This document shows positions 44,320-54,007 of a stretch of 64,000 nt of DNA, piece by piece. The stretch spans positions 1 through 64,000 of the forward strand of contig CBDDYU010000002.1 of the NCBI GenBank assembly GCA_965235655.1, given 5' to 3'. The notes beneath the pieces are model-generated. The model saw only the letters and a program-made list of their open reading frames with translations. It did not search any database and was not told the DNA's origin. This DNA is from CBDDYU01 sp965235655. Lineage in GTDB: Bacteria > Pseudomonadota > Alphaproteobacteria > Pelagibacterales > Pelagibacteraceae. The position numbers were made by a program, and so were the translations under genes. Position 1 is the first letter of the stretch; each line of letters starts with the position of its first letter.

Positions 44320-45250
44320 AATAAAAATATTGTTAGCTGCACCCAGAGGTTTTTGTGCTGGCGTTGAAAGAGCTATAGAAATTGTCGAAAAAACAATAGA
44401 GAAATATGGCGCGCCTGTATTTGTTAGACATGAAATTGTTCATAATAAATTTGTTGTGGATAACTTAAAAACTAAGGGCGCTGTTTTTATTGAAGAGTTA
44501 GATGAAATAATTGATAAGAGCAGGCCTGTTATCTTTTCAGCTCACGGCGTTCCAAAAAGTGTTCCAGATAATGCAAAGAGCCTAAACATGACATATATTG
44601 ATGCAACTTGTCCTTTGGTTTCTAAAGTACATAGGGAAGCTGAAAATTTACATAAAGCTGGCTATCATTTAATTTTAATTGGCCATCAAAATCATCCTGA
44701 AGTCATTGGCACCATGGGACAACTTCCAAAAGGTTCTATTGATCTTGTTCAAAATGAAGAAGAGGCTGAAAAATATCTATCAAAAAATAATCAAAAAATT
44801 GCTTATGTTACTCAAACTACACTATCTGTTGATGATACTGTAAATATAATTGATATTTTAAAAAAAAAATTCCCTATTTTAAAAGAACCAATTAAAGAAG
44901 ATATTTGTTATGCTACAACTAATAGGCAAAAAGCAGTAAAAAATATTGCTAATAAATGTGATATGTTTTTTGTAATCGGCAGCAGAAATTCATCAAATTC
45001 TGTTAGATTGGTTGAAGTAGCAAAAAAAGCAGGATGTGAAAATTCTTTTTTGATTCACTCAAATAGTATAATTCCATTTAAGGAAATTGAGAAAGTTAAA
45101 ACTATCGGGATATCATCTGGAGCTTCTGCTCCAGAGATTTTAGTTAAAAATTTTATTAATGAATTAAAAAAAAAATTATCTATCAAAATTGAGGAAGTAG
45201 AAATAATTAAAGAAGATATTGTGTTTAATATTCCTAAAAAACTTAATTAA
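44306..45250 (+). CDS. ispH: 4-hydroxy-3-methylbut-2-enyl diphosphate reductase
   Basis: Last enzyme of the MEP pathway, yielding IPP and DMAPP; a [4Fe-4S] protein of 314 residues. Cluster cysteines are in PRGFCAGVERAIE (C17), DATCPLVSKVH and EDICYATTNRQ. Substrate histidines are in HEIVHNK and SAHGVPKS. Its place directly after blh ties precursor supply to carotenoid and retinal output. Confidence 0.97.
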   Translation: MKNNEIKILLAAPRGFCAGVERAIEIVEKTIEKYGAPVFVRHEIVHNKFVVDNLKTKGAVFIEELDEIIDKSRPVIFSAHGVPKSVPDNAKSLNMTYIDATCPLVSKVHREAENLHKAGYHLILIGHQNHPEVIGTMGQLPKGSIDLVQNEEEAEKYLSKNNQKIAYVTQTTLSVDDTVNIIDILKKKFPILKEPIKEDICYATTNRQKAVKNIANKCDMFFVIGSRNSSNSVRLVEVAKKAGCENSFLIHSNSIIPFKEIEKVKTIGISSGASAPEILVKNFINELKKKLSIKIEEVEIIKEDIVFNIPKKLN

Positions 45251-46219
45251 ATGGCAGTTTATACAAAAATTAGTAAGCACGATGTATCAATTCTAGATAA
45301 GAAATATTCTCTTGGAAACATAATTAATTTTTCAGGAATAAAACAAGGGATAGAAAATACCAATTATCTATTAAAATCAAAAAAACAAAAATTTATATTA
45401 ACAATATTCGAAAAAAGAGTTCATAAAAAAGATATTCCATTCTTTATGAAACTAATGGACTCTTTAAGCAAATTTAATGTAATTTGTCCAAAGCCACTTA
45501 AGAATAATAATAACAAATACTTAACTTTAGTTAATAAAAAATCAGCATGTATTGTTTCTTTTTTAGAGGGAAAAGATAAAAAAAGTTTGAGTGATAATGA
45601 ATGCTATATTGTAGGAAAAAATATCGCAAAAATGCATCAAATTACCAGAAAAAGTTCTCTATTTAGAAAAAATTCAATGGGAATTAACAAGCTTGGAAGC
45701 TTAATCAAAACTATTAATTTCAAATCAATAAATATAGATAAAAACTTTAAAAATTTTATCAATTCAAATTATTCAGAAATAAAAAAAAATTGGCCTAAAA
45801 AACTACCCTCAGGAATAATACATGGAGATTTATTTATAGATAATATTTTTTTTAATAAAAGTAAATTTTCAGGATTTATAGATTTTTACTTTTCTGCAAA
45901 TGATTTTTTTATGTATGAAATTGCAATTTGTGTAAATGCATTATGTTTTGATAAAAGAGGAAAAAAATTTTTATTAAATAAAAAAAAAGTTAACAGTTTA
46001 ATCAAAGGTTATGAAACAATAAAAAATATCTCTAATAATGAAAAAAATTCCTTAAATATTTTGTGTAGAGGTGCAGCCTTAAGATATCTTTTGACTAGGG
46101 TTTATGATTTTATCAATACTCCCAAAACAGCACTAATTAAGATAAAGGATCCAAAGGAATATTATCAAAAACTTCTAATCCACAATAAATTACATTCATT
46201 TAACGATTATATTAATTAA
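45251..46219 (+). CDS. thrB: homoserine kinase, aminoglycoside-phosphotransferase-like type
   Basis: 322 residues with the protein-kinase-like APH fold: GIENTNYLLKS loop, and catalytic HGDLFIDNIFF followed by GFIDFYFS. This ThrB_2 form phosphorylates homoserine in threonine synthesis. The order ispH-thrB-rnhA is typical of alphaproteobacteria. It begins directly after ispH and overlaps rnhA by one base. thrC lies nearby on the other strand. Confidence 0.92.
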   Translation: MAVYTKISKHDVSILDKKYSLGNIINFSGIKQGIENTNYLLKSKKQKFILTIFEKRVHKKDIPFFMKLMDSLSKFNVICPKPLKNNNNKYLTLVNKKSACIVSFLEGKDKKSLSDNECYIVGKNIAKMHQITRKSSLFRKNSMGINKLGSLIKTINFKSINIDKNFKNFINSNYSEIKKNWPKKLPSGIIHGDLFIDNIFFNKSKFSGFIDFYFSANDFFMYEIAICVNALCFDKRGKKFLLNKKKVNSLIKGYETIKNISNNEKNSLNILCRGAALRYLLTRVYDFINTPKTALIKIKDPKEYYQKLLIHNKLHSFNDYIN

Positions 46220-46644
46220 TGATAAAAATTTATACTGACGGATCTTGCATTAATAATCCTGGTAATGGAGGTTGGGCTGCAATAATTAATGATGATGGAA
46301 AAATATTAAAAATTAGTGGTAGTGAAAAAAATACTACAAATAATAAAATGGAACTAATGGCAACAATTGCGGCTCTTAAAAAAGTAAATTCAAATAAAAA
46401 AATTCAAATTTTTACTGACTCAAAATATGTAAAACTTGGTATTACTGAATGGATACATAAGTGGGTTAAAAATAATTGGCAGACCTCAAAAAAAGAAGAT
46501 GTAAAAAATAAAGAATTATGGATAGAATTGTTTGATATTACAAACTCTCTAGATGTTGAGTGGAAATGGGTTAAAGCTCATGCGGGTAATCTACTAAATG
46601 AAGAAGCAGATTTTTTAGCAAAAAAAGCTGCCCAATCGAATTAG
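46219..46644 (+). CDS. rnhA: ribonuclease HI
   Basis: 141 residues. Catalytic acids: D7 in IYTDGSCINNPGNGGW, E in NNKMELMA, D in IFTDSKYV and D in NEEADFLAKKAA. It degrades RNA in RNA/DNA hybrids. The last gene of the long F0-carotenoid-ispH-thrB run. Its TTAG end is shared with the peroxiredoxin stop on the other strand. Confidence 0.96.
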   Translation: MIKIYTDGSCINNPGNGGWAAIINDDGKILKISGSEKNTTNNKMELMATIAALKKVNSNKKIQIFTDSKYVKLGITEWIHKWVKNNWQTSKKEDVKNKELWIELFDITNSLDVEWKWVKAHAGNLLNEEADFLAKKAAQSN

Positions 46645-47126
46645 ATCAATTCTAGAAAATTTTCCGCTGCAGAAATTTCACAGGCTCCTGTATCTTCTTC
46701 TTCCTGTAATTTAATAACTTTTAAATTATCAACTAGCATAGTGTATCTATTTGATCTTATCCCAAGACCCCTTGCACTTTTATCAACATCGGCACCTATT
46801 GCTTTTGTAAAATTTAAAAAAGGGTCACCAATCATCAAAATTTTATCACCCACATTGTTTTCTTTACCCCAGGCATTCATAACAAAAGGATCATTAACAG
46901 AGATACAAATTACATGATCAATACCTTTTTCTTTAAATTTTTCATGATTTTTAACATATCCTGGTAAATGTTTGGCTGAACAAACAGAAGTATAAGCACC
47001 TGGCAAACCAAAAATTATAACTTTTTTGTCCTTAAGAAATACATCTATATTTTTTTGAACTGGATCACCATTTTCAATAATAAATACCTCAGAATTAGGT
47101 ACAATTTCATTCTCTTTTAACTTCAT
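46641..47126 (-). CDS. peroxiredoxin, Prx5-like
   Basis: 161-residue thiol peroxidase. Peroxidatic C49 in the PGAYTSVCS motif (usual PGAFTPTCS), then NDPFVMNAWG and DPFLNFTKAIG, typical of the Prx5/AHP group that reduces peroxides with glutaredoxin or thioredoxin. It is downstream of thrC with a one-base start/stop overlap. Confidence 0.92.
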   Translation of the reverse strand: MKLKENEIVPNSEVFIIENGDPVQKNIDVFLKDKKVIIFGLPGAYTSVCSAKHLPGYVKNHEKFKEKGIDHVICISVNDPFVMNAWGKENNVGDKILMIGDPFLNFTKAIGADVDKSARGLGIRSNRYTMLVDNLKVIKLQEEEDTGACEISAAENFLELI

Positions 47127-48505
47127 TAAATTCTCACTTTTATATGTTGTTTTACTTTATCAAGATTATTTTCAATTACATCATAATTTTCTTTTTCATC
47201 CAAAATAAACTTAAGTTCTTCAGGTAGATCTTCGTTAACACCTGTTGCTTCTAAAATAGCTTTTGGAAACTTACAGGGATGTGCAGTGGCTAATATAATG
47301 TTGATACCATCTATATTTACCTTTTTTAATGCACCGTAGCCAATGGCAGTGTGTGGATCTAACATTATTTTATTCTTCTCATAAACATTTTTAATTATTT
47401 TTAAAACTTCTTCTTCACTTACGCTAGATGATAAAAAATTTGAATTAATTTTCTCTAACTCTTTTGTGGCGATATTATATTTTCCAGTCTCTTTAATACC
47501 TTTCATAATATTATTTGTTAATAAATCATTTGATTCATTAATATCGTAAATTAATCTCTCAAAGTTACTGGCAATTTGAATATCCATACTGGGCGAATTA
47601 GTTTCTGTAACTTCTTGAGCTTCGTAACTTCCTTTAGAAATTGCTCTGTGTAAAATATCATTTTGATTAGTTGCAACTATCAATTTATTTATGGGTAATC
47701 CCATTTTTTTTGCTAAATAGCCTGCATAAACATCTCCAAAATTTCCAGTAGGAACAGAAAAATTAACTTTTTGATTATTGGGATCAATTAAAAAATAAGA
47801 ATAAAAATAATAAACTGCTTGTGCAATAATTCTTGCCCAGTTAATTGAATTTACACCAGACATTTTTATTGAATTTGAGAAATTTTTATCTGCAAACATC
47901 GATTTAACTAGATTTTGACAATCATCAAAATTTCCCTTTATCGCTAAATTAAATACATTTTTATCTTTTACAGTAGTCATTAGTTTTCTTTGGACTGATG
48001 AGACTTTATCTAATGGATGAAGTACGAAAATATTTATATTTTTTTTTCCCTTTATAGCTTCGATAGCCGCAGCACCTGTGTCCCCAGAAGTAGCTACTAT
48101 AATATTTATTTTACTATTTTCATTTTTTAAGTAATATTCATAAAAATTACCCAAAAGCTGCATAGCTACATCTTTAAATGCTAATGTTGGACCATGAAAT
48201 AACTCAAGTATTTTCTTATTTTCTATTTCAATTAAGTCCACAACATTTTTTTTTCTAAAAACAGAGTACGATTTATCAATTATTTGAGATAAATCATTTT
48301 CTGTAATAAAATCTGTAACAAATGGTTGGATAATTTTTTTTGCTAAGTCTTGATAATTCAGCTCTTTTAATGAAGATAGTTCTTTTTCATTAAATCTAAA
48401 TAATGATTTAGGAACAAACAAACCACCATCATCTGCTAATCCTTTTAAAAAAACTTCTTTAAAACTGTAGTCTTGGTTATTATTTCTAGTGCTAACGTAT
48501 CTCAT
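47126..48505 (-). CDS. thrC: threonine synthase
   Basis: 459-residue fold-type II PLP enzyme making threonine from O-phosphohomoserine. PLP lysine K111 in HGPTLAFKDVAMQ, phosphate loop TSGDTGAAA, and PTGNFGDVYAGY. It is the long bacterial form. It follows SURF1 with no gap on the same strand, the usual alphaproteobacterial arrangement, and completes the pathway with thrB. Confidence 0.95.
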   Translation of the reverse strand: MRYVSTRNNNQDYSFKEVFLKGLADDGGLFVPKSLFRFNEKELSSLKELNYQDLAKKIIQPFVTDFITENDLSQIIDKSYSVFRKKNVVDLIEIENKKILELFHGPTLAFKDVAMQLLGNFYEYYLKNENSKINIIVATSGDTGAAAIEAIKGKKNINIFVLHPLDKVSSVQRKLMTTVKDKNVFNLAIKGNFDDCQNLVKSMFADKNFSNSIKMSGVNSINWARIIAQAVYYFYSYFLIDPNNQKVNFSVPTGNFGDVYAGYLAKKMGLPINKLIVATNQNDILHRAISKGSYEAQEVTETNSPSMDIQIASNFERLIYDINESNDLLTNNIMKGIKETGKYNIATKELEKINSNFLSSSVSEEEVLKIIKNVYEKNKIMLDPHTAIGYGALKKVNIDGINIILATAHPCKFPKAILEATGVNEDLPEELKFILDEKENYDVIENNLDKVKQHIKVRI

Positions 48506-49160
48506 CTAATAATTTTTTTTTCTAAAATATAAATATATGAAAAGAATCGAAATCGCTAATGAAAACCAAGTAATTGCATACTTTTTATGATTGTTTGAAA
48601 TATCAGCCGATATTTTTATTGGCACTGGATTTTTATAATCACCAGTCAAATATATAATATATTTTGAAAATGATTTACCTGTATATTTAAAAATATCATC
48701 TCTGTTTAATGTGAACCAATAATTATCCTTCGATATCGTTTTCTGGTTTAAAATAATTTGCTTTATTTTGAAGTTTTAAAATACCAGTAATATTTTCTTG
48801 ATTAATTTCATTAATTTCAGGTGCATTCTTCATTTCAAAAGGAATCCATCCTCTATTTATTAGATAATTTTCTCCATTAACTAAAATTGGATTTAATACT
48901 TCAAAACCTGGTTTGCCTTGTTGATTAAGATTGTATAAGTAGATTTGTTTATTAAAATCAATCTGTCCAGAAGCTTTTATTTTTAAATAATTTTTTTTTT
49001 CACCTTGAGTTAAAAATACAGCTTCACTCTTTAAAGAACTATTTATTTGATTAATTAAATCTAATTTCCAATTTAATCTAATAATTTGCCATGAACCTAA
49101 AGATAAAAAAATGAAAATAAAAAAGAAAACAAAAACAGAAAATAAAAACTTATGCTTCAA
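48506..49160 (-). CDS. SURF1 cytochrome c oxidase assembly protein (one frameshift)
   Basis: An inner-membrane protein needed for cytochrome oxidase assembly, about 217 residues when corrected. N-terminal span and motif LGSWQIIRLNWK, middle GFEVLNPI and INRGWIPF typical of SURF1. The frame breaks at one extra base in the CC pair at 48727-48728; the next frame supplies NYWFTLNRDDIFKY and a second membrane span to the stop at 48506. The start is TTG at 49160; a stop codon lies two codons upstream and no suitable ATG exists. Confidence 0.85.
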
Positions 49161-49170
49161 AAGTTATTTC

Positions 49171-49961
49171 TTAACTTCCCCAAATATAAATTGCTGCAAA
49201 TAGGAATAACCAAACTACGTCAACGAAATGCCAGTACCATGCAGCTGCTTCAAATCCAAAGTGATGATCTTTAGTAAAATGACCTAATCTTCCTCTCCAT
49301 AAACAGACTGCTAAGAAATATTGTTCCAACTATAACGTGAAAACCATGAAAACCTGTGGCCATATAAAAGACAGCGCCATAAATATGACCAGAATAATCA
49401 AATGTTGCATGATGATATTCATAAGCTTGTAGCGCAGTAAAACAAACACCCAAGTATTACTGTGAGTGTTAGTCCTTGAATAAAGCCTTTTCTATCATCT
49501 TCTAATAAAGCATGATGTGCCCAAGTAACTGTAGTACCTGATAGTAGTAATACTAAAGTATTTATTAGAGGAATATCCCATGGATCAAAAGTTTCGATAT
49601 CTTTAGGTGGCCATACATTTCCAACAAACTCATTTGGAAATAGGCTAATATCAAAGTAAGCCCAAAACCATGCTACAAAAAACATTACTTCTGAAGCAAT
49701 GAATAAAGTCATTCCATATCGATGGTGAATTTGCACTACAGGTGTATGATGGCCCTGGTGCTCAGCTTCAATAACTACATCTCTAAACCACATGTAAGCT
49801 CCATAAATAACTAGAGCAAGACCTAAATACATGCCCCATGAAACTTCGCTATGAAAATAATAAACTGTACCTAGCGCTAAAACCAAACATGAAAAAGATA
49901 CATATATAGGCCAAGGACTTGGGTCTACTAAATGATAATCGTGTTTTTTTTCTGCTGACAT
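49171..49961 (-). CDS. ctaE: cytochrome c oxidase subunit III (two frameshifts)
   Basis: Seven-span oxidase subunit, about 263 residues after correction. Intact motifs: HDYHLVDPSPWP at the N-terminus, FRDVVIEAEHQGHHT, EVMFFVAWFWAYF, HGFHVIVGTIFL, and a C-terminal HFVDVVWLFLFAAIYIWG. One extra base lies in the CCC run at 49450-49452 and one at 49312. All three frames join into a normal COX3. Upstream ctaG is 8 bp away. Confidence 0.93.
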
Positions 49962-49969
49962 ATTTCTAA

Positions 49970-50503
49970 TTATGATTGTTTATAATAATCTGTCGAGAAA
50001 AAAGTATATGACATAGTAACATCTTCTAAATTTTTAGTTGTAGCATCATTAACCATCTCCGGATCTAAATAAAAAGTCATAACATAAGTGGCTTTTTCTC
50101 CAGCTTTTAACTCTTGTTTTTCAAAACAAAAACAACCAAGTTTATTGTAATATTTACCAAAGCTTGCAGGCGAAACATTAAAGCTCGCTACCCCAGACGA
50201 TGGTTCATTACCATAATTTTCTACTACAAATTCTATTTTATTAACCTGACCCACTTTTACATCCATAACATTTGTTTTAGCTTTAAAATTCCATGGAAGA
50301 TTATTGACATTAGTATCAAATCTAACGCTAACAATTTTATCTAAAACAACTGCTGGAGCTTGTTTTGAGATTTGTGTAGTACCACCAAAGCCAGTAACTC
50401 TACAAAAAATATCATACAAAGGCACTGCTGCAAATGAAAGCCCAAGCATTAAAAAGAAAATTCCAGCAAGCAGAACAGGTGTTAATGTTTTATTTTTAAT
50501 CAT
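49970..50503 (-). CDS. ctaG: cytochrome c oxidase copper-assembly protein Cox11/CtaG
   Basis: 177 residues. One N-terminal span (LLAGIFFLMLGLSFAAVPLYDIFCRVTG) and a periplasmic domain carrying the copper motif C-F-C-F in KLGCFCFEKQ, then FYLDPEM. It delivers copper to CuB of subunit I. Start overlaps the stop of the 41-residue gene as ATGA. Confidence 0.95.
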   Translation of the reverse strand: MIKNKTLTPVLLAGIFFLMLGLSFAAVPLYDIFCRVTGFGGTTQISKQAPAVVLDKIVSVRFDTNVNNLPWNFKAKTNVMDVKVGQVNKIEFVVENYGNEPSSGVASFNVSPASFGKYYNKLGCFCFEKQELKAGEKATYVMTFYLDPEMVNDATTKNLEDVTMSYTFFSTDYYKQS

Positions 50504-50625
50504 AGTGGTCTGTCAAAAACTCCAACATTGTAAAGAGTAAACAAAAATAAAAAAACCATAAATGCTAAAATAGCTATAGCTGTTAAAATGTTTTTTCTTT
50601 TTGTTTTTCTATCTGGAGTTATCAT
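50500..50625 (-). CDS. 41-residue membrane protein between ctaB and ctaG
   Basis: A short frame from ATG (complement at 50623-50625) encodes a basic N-terminus (MITPDRKTKRKN), one membrane span (ILTAIAILAFMVFLFLFTLY), and a tail VGVFDRPL. It overlaps ctaB upstream and ctaG downstream, each as ATGA, which is strong evidence it is translated. Small single-span proteins occur at this spot in other alphaproteobacterial oxidase operons (CoxF-like). An assembly or subunit IV-like role is inferred. Confidence 0.8.
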   Translation of the reverse strand: MITPDRKTKRKNILTAIAILAFMVFLFLFTLYNVGVFDRPL

Positions 50626-51533
50626 AAAATTTTATCTATTAAAAAAAGCACAAATACTAAAAAAAGATACAATATTGAATATCCAAAAATTGATTTAGCT
50701 TTTTTTGCATTAAATTTATTCTTTTTAAATTTATAAAGTTCATAACATAAATAATTGTAATACAAAGTAAAAATTAAAGATGGAACTAAAAAAATTAAAC
50801 CTACAAAATTTATTGCATAAGGAAAAATAATAACTGGCAACATCAAAAGAGAATAAACAAAGATATTTAGTTTTGTGCTTTGAATTCCATTAGTAAGAGG
50901 TAACATTGGTATTTTGGCTTTTTTATAATCATCTGATTTGTACAAACTTAATGCCCAAAAATGTGAAGGAGTCCAAAAAAATATAATTAAAAAGAACGCT
51001 ATTGGCTCAATGGAAATAGAATTCGTTGCAATTGTCCAACCAATTACAGGTGGTAATGCACCGGCTATTCCACCAATTACAATGTTTTGTGGAGTTTTTC
51101 TCTTAAGCCAAATTGTATAAACAAAAACATAAAATAAAATTGTAAAAAGTAATAAACCAGCTGAAATTCTATTGGCAAAATAGTCCAGTGTAATTACTGA
51201 AACTATAGATAAAGTAACTCCTAATATTAATGCTTGGTTTTTATTTACTTTTCCTGCTGGAATAGGTCTTAAGCAGGTTCTGGTCATAAGCGCATCTAGG
51301 TCAGATTCATACCACATGTTTAAAGCTCCTGCTGCACCAGCACCAAGAGATACTAATAGAATACCAATTATTGCGTCTTTATTTGGAATTACATTTGGTG
51401 CAGTTAATAATCCAACAGCACAGGTAAATATCACCAGAGACATTACTCTTGGCTTCATTAACTTAAAGAGTTCAGAAAAATTAAATAAATCTTCCTGACT
51501 TAAGTTTTTAGTCTTTGACCTAAAATTTTCCAT
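50622..51533 (-). CDS. ctaB: protohaem IX farnesyltransferase
   Basis: 303-residue membrane prenyltransferase making haem O. First Asp-rich site NMWYESDLDALMTRT, with RPIPAG, and second site SDDYKKAKIPMLP. Nine hydrophobic segments. It lies between ctaD and the 41-residue gene, in the standard oxidase order. Confidence 0.95.
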   Translation of the reverse strand: MENFRSKTKNLSQEDLFNFSELFKLMKPRVMSLVIFTCAVGLLTAPNVIPNKDAIIGILLVSLGAGAAGALNMWYESDLDALMTRTCLRPIPAGKVNKNQALILGVTLSIVSVITLDYFANRISAGLLLFTILFYVFVYTIWLKRKTPQNIVIGGIAGALPPVIGWTIATNSISIEPIAFFLIIFFWTPSHFWALSLYKSDDYKKAKIPMLPLTNGIQSTKLNIFVYSLLMLPVIIFPYAINFVGLIFLVPSLIFTLYYNYLCYELYKFKKNKFNAKKAKSIFGYSILYLFLVFVLFLIDKIL

Positions 51534-51554
51534 TATTCTTGATGCTTAAAACTC

Positions 51555-53189
51555 TTAGCTATGAGATTTTTGTGCACCCTCATTATCTTCAAATTTTGGC
51601 AACTCATCAAAAGTATGAAAATTTGGTGGAGATGGAACAGTCCACTCTAATGTTGTGGCACCTTCACCCCATGGATTTTGAGCTGCAGCTTTCTTTTTTG
51701 AAAATGAATATATTAGATTTGCAAAAAACACCACAAGTCCTGCGACTGCAATATATGAACCAATTGATGACACATAGTTCCATCCAGCAAATGCATCTGG
51801 ATAATCTGCATATCTTCTTGGCATACCCGCTAATCCTAAAAAATGTTGAGGGAAGAATACTAAATTCACTCCAATAAAAGTTAACCAAAAATGTAATTGC
51901 CCCATCCATTCTGAATACTCATACCCAGACATTTTACCAAACCAATAATAAAACCCTGCAAATATTGCAAACACTGCACCTAGTGAAAGGACATAATGAA
52001 AGTGAGCAACAACATAATAAGTGTCATGCATAGCTGTATCAACACCAGCATTTGCTAGAACAACTCCTGTTACACCACCTACTGTAAATAAAAATATAAA
52101 GCCTAACGCCCATACCATTGGAGTTTTAAAAGAAATTGATCCACCCCACATCGTTGCTATCCAAGAAAATATTTTAATTCCTGTTGGAACTGCAATAATC
52201 ATTGTGGCTGCTAAAAAATATGCTTTTGTATCAGTGCTTAATCCCACTGTGTACATATGGTGAGCCCAAACAACGAAACCTACCACACCAATTGCAACCA
52301 TTGCATATGCCATTCCCAAATAACCAAACACTGGTTTCTTAGAAAATGTTGAAACGATATGACTTATCATTCCAAAGCCTGGTAAAATTAAAATATAAAC
52401 TTCTGGGTGACCAAAAAACCAAAATAGATGTTGAAATAAAACTGGATCACCTCCAGTTTGTGCATCAAAAAATGCAGTTCCAAAATTTCTATCTGTTAAA
52501 AGCATTGTTATCGCTCCAGCAAGTACTGGTAAAGATAACAACAATAAGAATGCAGTAACTAAAATTGACCAAGCAAACAATGGCATTTTATGCAAAGTCA
52601 TTCCTGGAGTTCTCATATTCAAAATTGTAGTAATAAAATTAACCGCTCCTAAAATTGATGAAGCTCCAGCTAAGTGTAAACTTAAAATAGCTAAATCCAT
52701 TGCAGGTCCTGGTTGACCGGCTTTAGATGATAGAGGAGGATAAATAGTCCAACCACCTCCTACTCCTTGAGCACCTGGAGGGCCATCTACAAAAATTGAT
52801 AAAATTAATAGCGTTAATGAAACCGGTAACAACCAAAATGAAATATTATTCATTCTTGGAAATGCCATATCTGGTGCACCAATCATAATTGGAACAAACC
52901 AATTTCCAAATCCACCTATCATCGCTGGCATCACCATAAAGAAAATCATAATTAAACCATGACCAGTAACTAAAACATTATACAAATGATAATTTCCACC
53001 CAAGATACCATCACCAGGATGCATTAATTCTATTCTCATCAAAACAGAAAATAGAGTTCCAATAATTCCTGCAACAATTGCAAAAATTAAATACATCGTT
53101 CCTATGTCTTTATGATTTGTGGAATACGCCCATCTTTTCCAACCTGTTGGCGTATGGTGATCGTCGTGTGATGCTGTTTGTGTATACAT
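51555..53189 (-). CDS. ctaD: cytochrome c oxidase subunit I (aa3 type)
   Basis: 544-residue haem-copper oxidase core with twelve spans. Haem/CuB histidines are visible in TGHGLIMIFF, WFFGHPEVYILILPGFGMISH (with the cross-linked His-Tyr pair), VWAHHMYTVG and HFHYVLSLG. The K- and D-channel region fits the A1-type oxidases. It starts 2 bp downstream of ctaC. Confidence 0.98.
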   Translation of the reverse strand: MYTQTASHDDHHTPTGWKRWAYSTNHKDIGTMYLIFAIVAGIIGTLFSVLMRIELMHPGDGILGGNYHLYNVLVTGHGLIMIFFMVMPAMIGGFGNWFVPIMIGAPDMAFPRMNNISFWLLPVSLTLLILSIFVDGPPGAQGVGGGWTIYPPLSSKAGQPGPAMDLAILSLHLAGASSILGAVNFITTILNMRTPGMTLHKMPLFAWSILVTAFLLLLSLPVLAGAITMLLTDRNFGTAFFDAQTGGDPVLFQHLFWFFGHPEVYILILPGFGMISHIVSTFSKKPVFGYLGMAYAMVAIGVVGFVVWAHHMYTVGLSTDTKAYFLAATMIIAVPTGIKIFSWIATMWGGSISFKTPMVWALGFIFLFTVGGVTGVVLANAGVDTAMHDTYYVVAHFHYVLSLGAVFAIFAGFYYWFGKMSGYEYSEWMGQLHFWLTFIGVNLVFFPQHFLGLAGMPRRYADYPDAFAGWNYVSSIGSYIAVAGLVVFFANLIYSFSKKKAAAQNPWGEGATTLEWTVPSPPNFHTFDELPKFEDNEGAQKSHS

Positions 53190-53191
53190 AA

Positions 53192-54007
53192 TTATTTACT
53201 CGCTAGTTTTTTAAATTGATCTTCTTCTAATGGTTCTTTTGCAAATTTTATTTTTGCACCCATTAACCACTCTTGGTAGTCCTCTTCTGAGACTACTCTT
53301 ACTGTAATTGGCATAAATGCATGTTTAATTCCACAGAGTTCAGAGCATTGACCATAATAAGTTCCAATTTTTTCTGCTTTAAACCATGTTTCATTTATTC
53401 TTCCCGGAACTGCGTCTCTTTTAACTCCAAAAGATGGAAGTGCCCAAGCGTGAAGAACATCGTTTGCAGTGATCAATACCTTAACTACTTTATTAACAGG
53501 AACAACTACTTCATTATCAACAGCTAGTAATCTTGGTTGGTTTTCCTTAAGATCTTTATCTGCCACCATGTAAGATTCAAAAATTATATTTTCATCAGGA
53601 TATTCATATCCCCAGTACCATTGGTACCCAATAGCTTTAACTGTTACATCTGCTTTAGGAATTGCGTCTTGCTTATATAAAATTTTAAATGATGGAACAG
53701 CCATTACTATTAAAATTAAACACGGTATTAATGTCCACAATACCTCAACAGCCACATTGTGTGTTCTTTTAGATGGATTAGGATTTCTTGATGCTCGAAA
53801 TCTTATACACGCATAAACCATTAAAAATAAAACAAATGCACTTATTGCAATTATAATAGGTAATAAAAGTTTATCATGAAAATTCACAATTTCCCTCATG
53901 GACTGAGATGCTGCATCTTGAAAACTTAATTGCCAATTTTTTGGCTGATTAGCAAAGGTCTCGGTTGCTGAAAATAGAGCTATAATTGTTAAAAAATATT
54001 TTTTCAT
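53192..54007 (-). CDS. ctaC: cytochrome c oxidase subunit II
   Basis: 271 residues: signal peptide (KKYFLTIIALFSATETFANQ), two spans, and a CuA cupredoxin domain with YGQCSELCGIKHAFMP holding both cysteines, the histidine and methionine. The aromatic electron-entry patch YQWYWGYEYP is present. First gene of the oxidase operon; the probable promoter lies in 54008-54065. Confidence 0.97.
   Translation of the reverse strand: MKKYFLTIIALFSATETFANQPKNWQLSFQDAASQSMREIVNFHDKLLLPIIIAISAFVLFLMVYACIRFRASRNPNPSKRTHNVAVEVLWTLIPCLILIVMAVPSFKILYKQDAIPKADVTVKAIGYQWYWGYEYPDENIIFESYMVADKDLKENQPRLLAVDNEVVVPVNKVVKVLITANDVLHAWALPSFGVKRDAVPGRINETWFKAEKIGTYYGQCSELCGIKHAFMPITVRVVSEEDYQEWLMGAKIKFAKEPLEEDQFKKLASK

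Noticed and set aside
39981..45250. Proteorhodopsin gene near blh
   Set aside because: No seven-helix retinal-binding protein with a Schiff-base lysine motif is encoded in the window.
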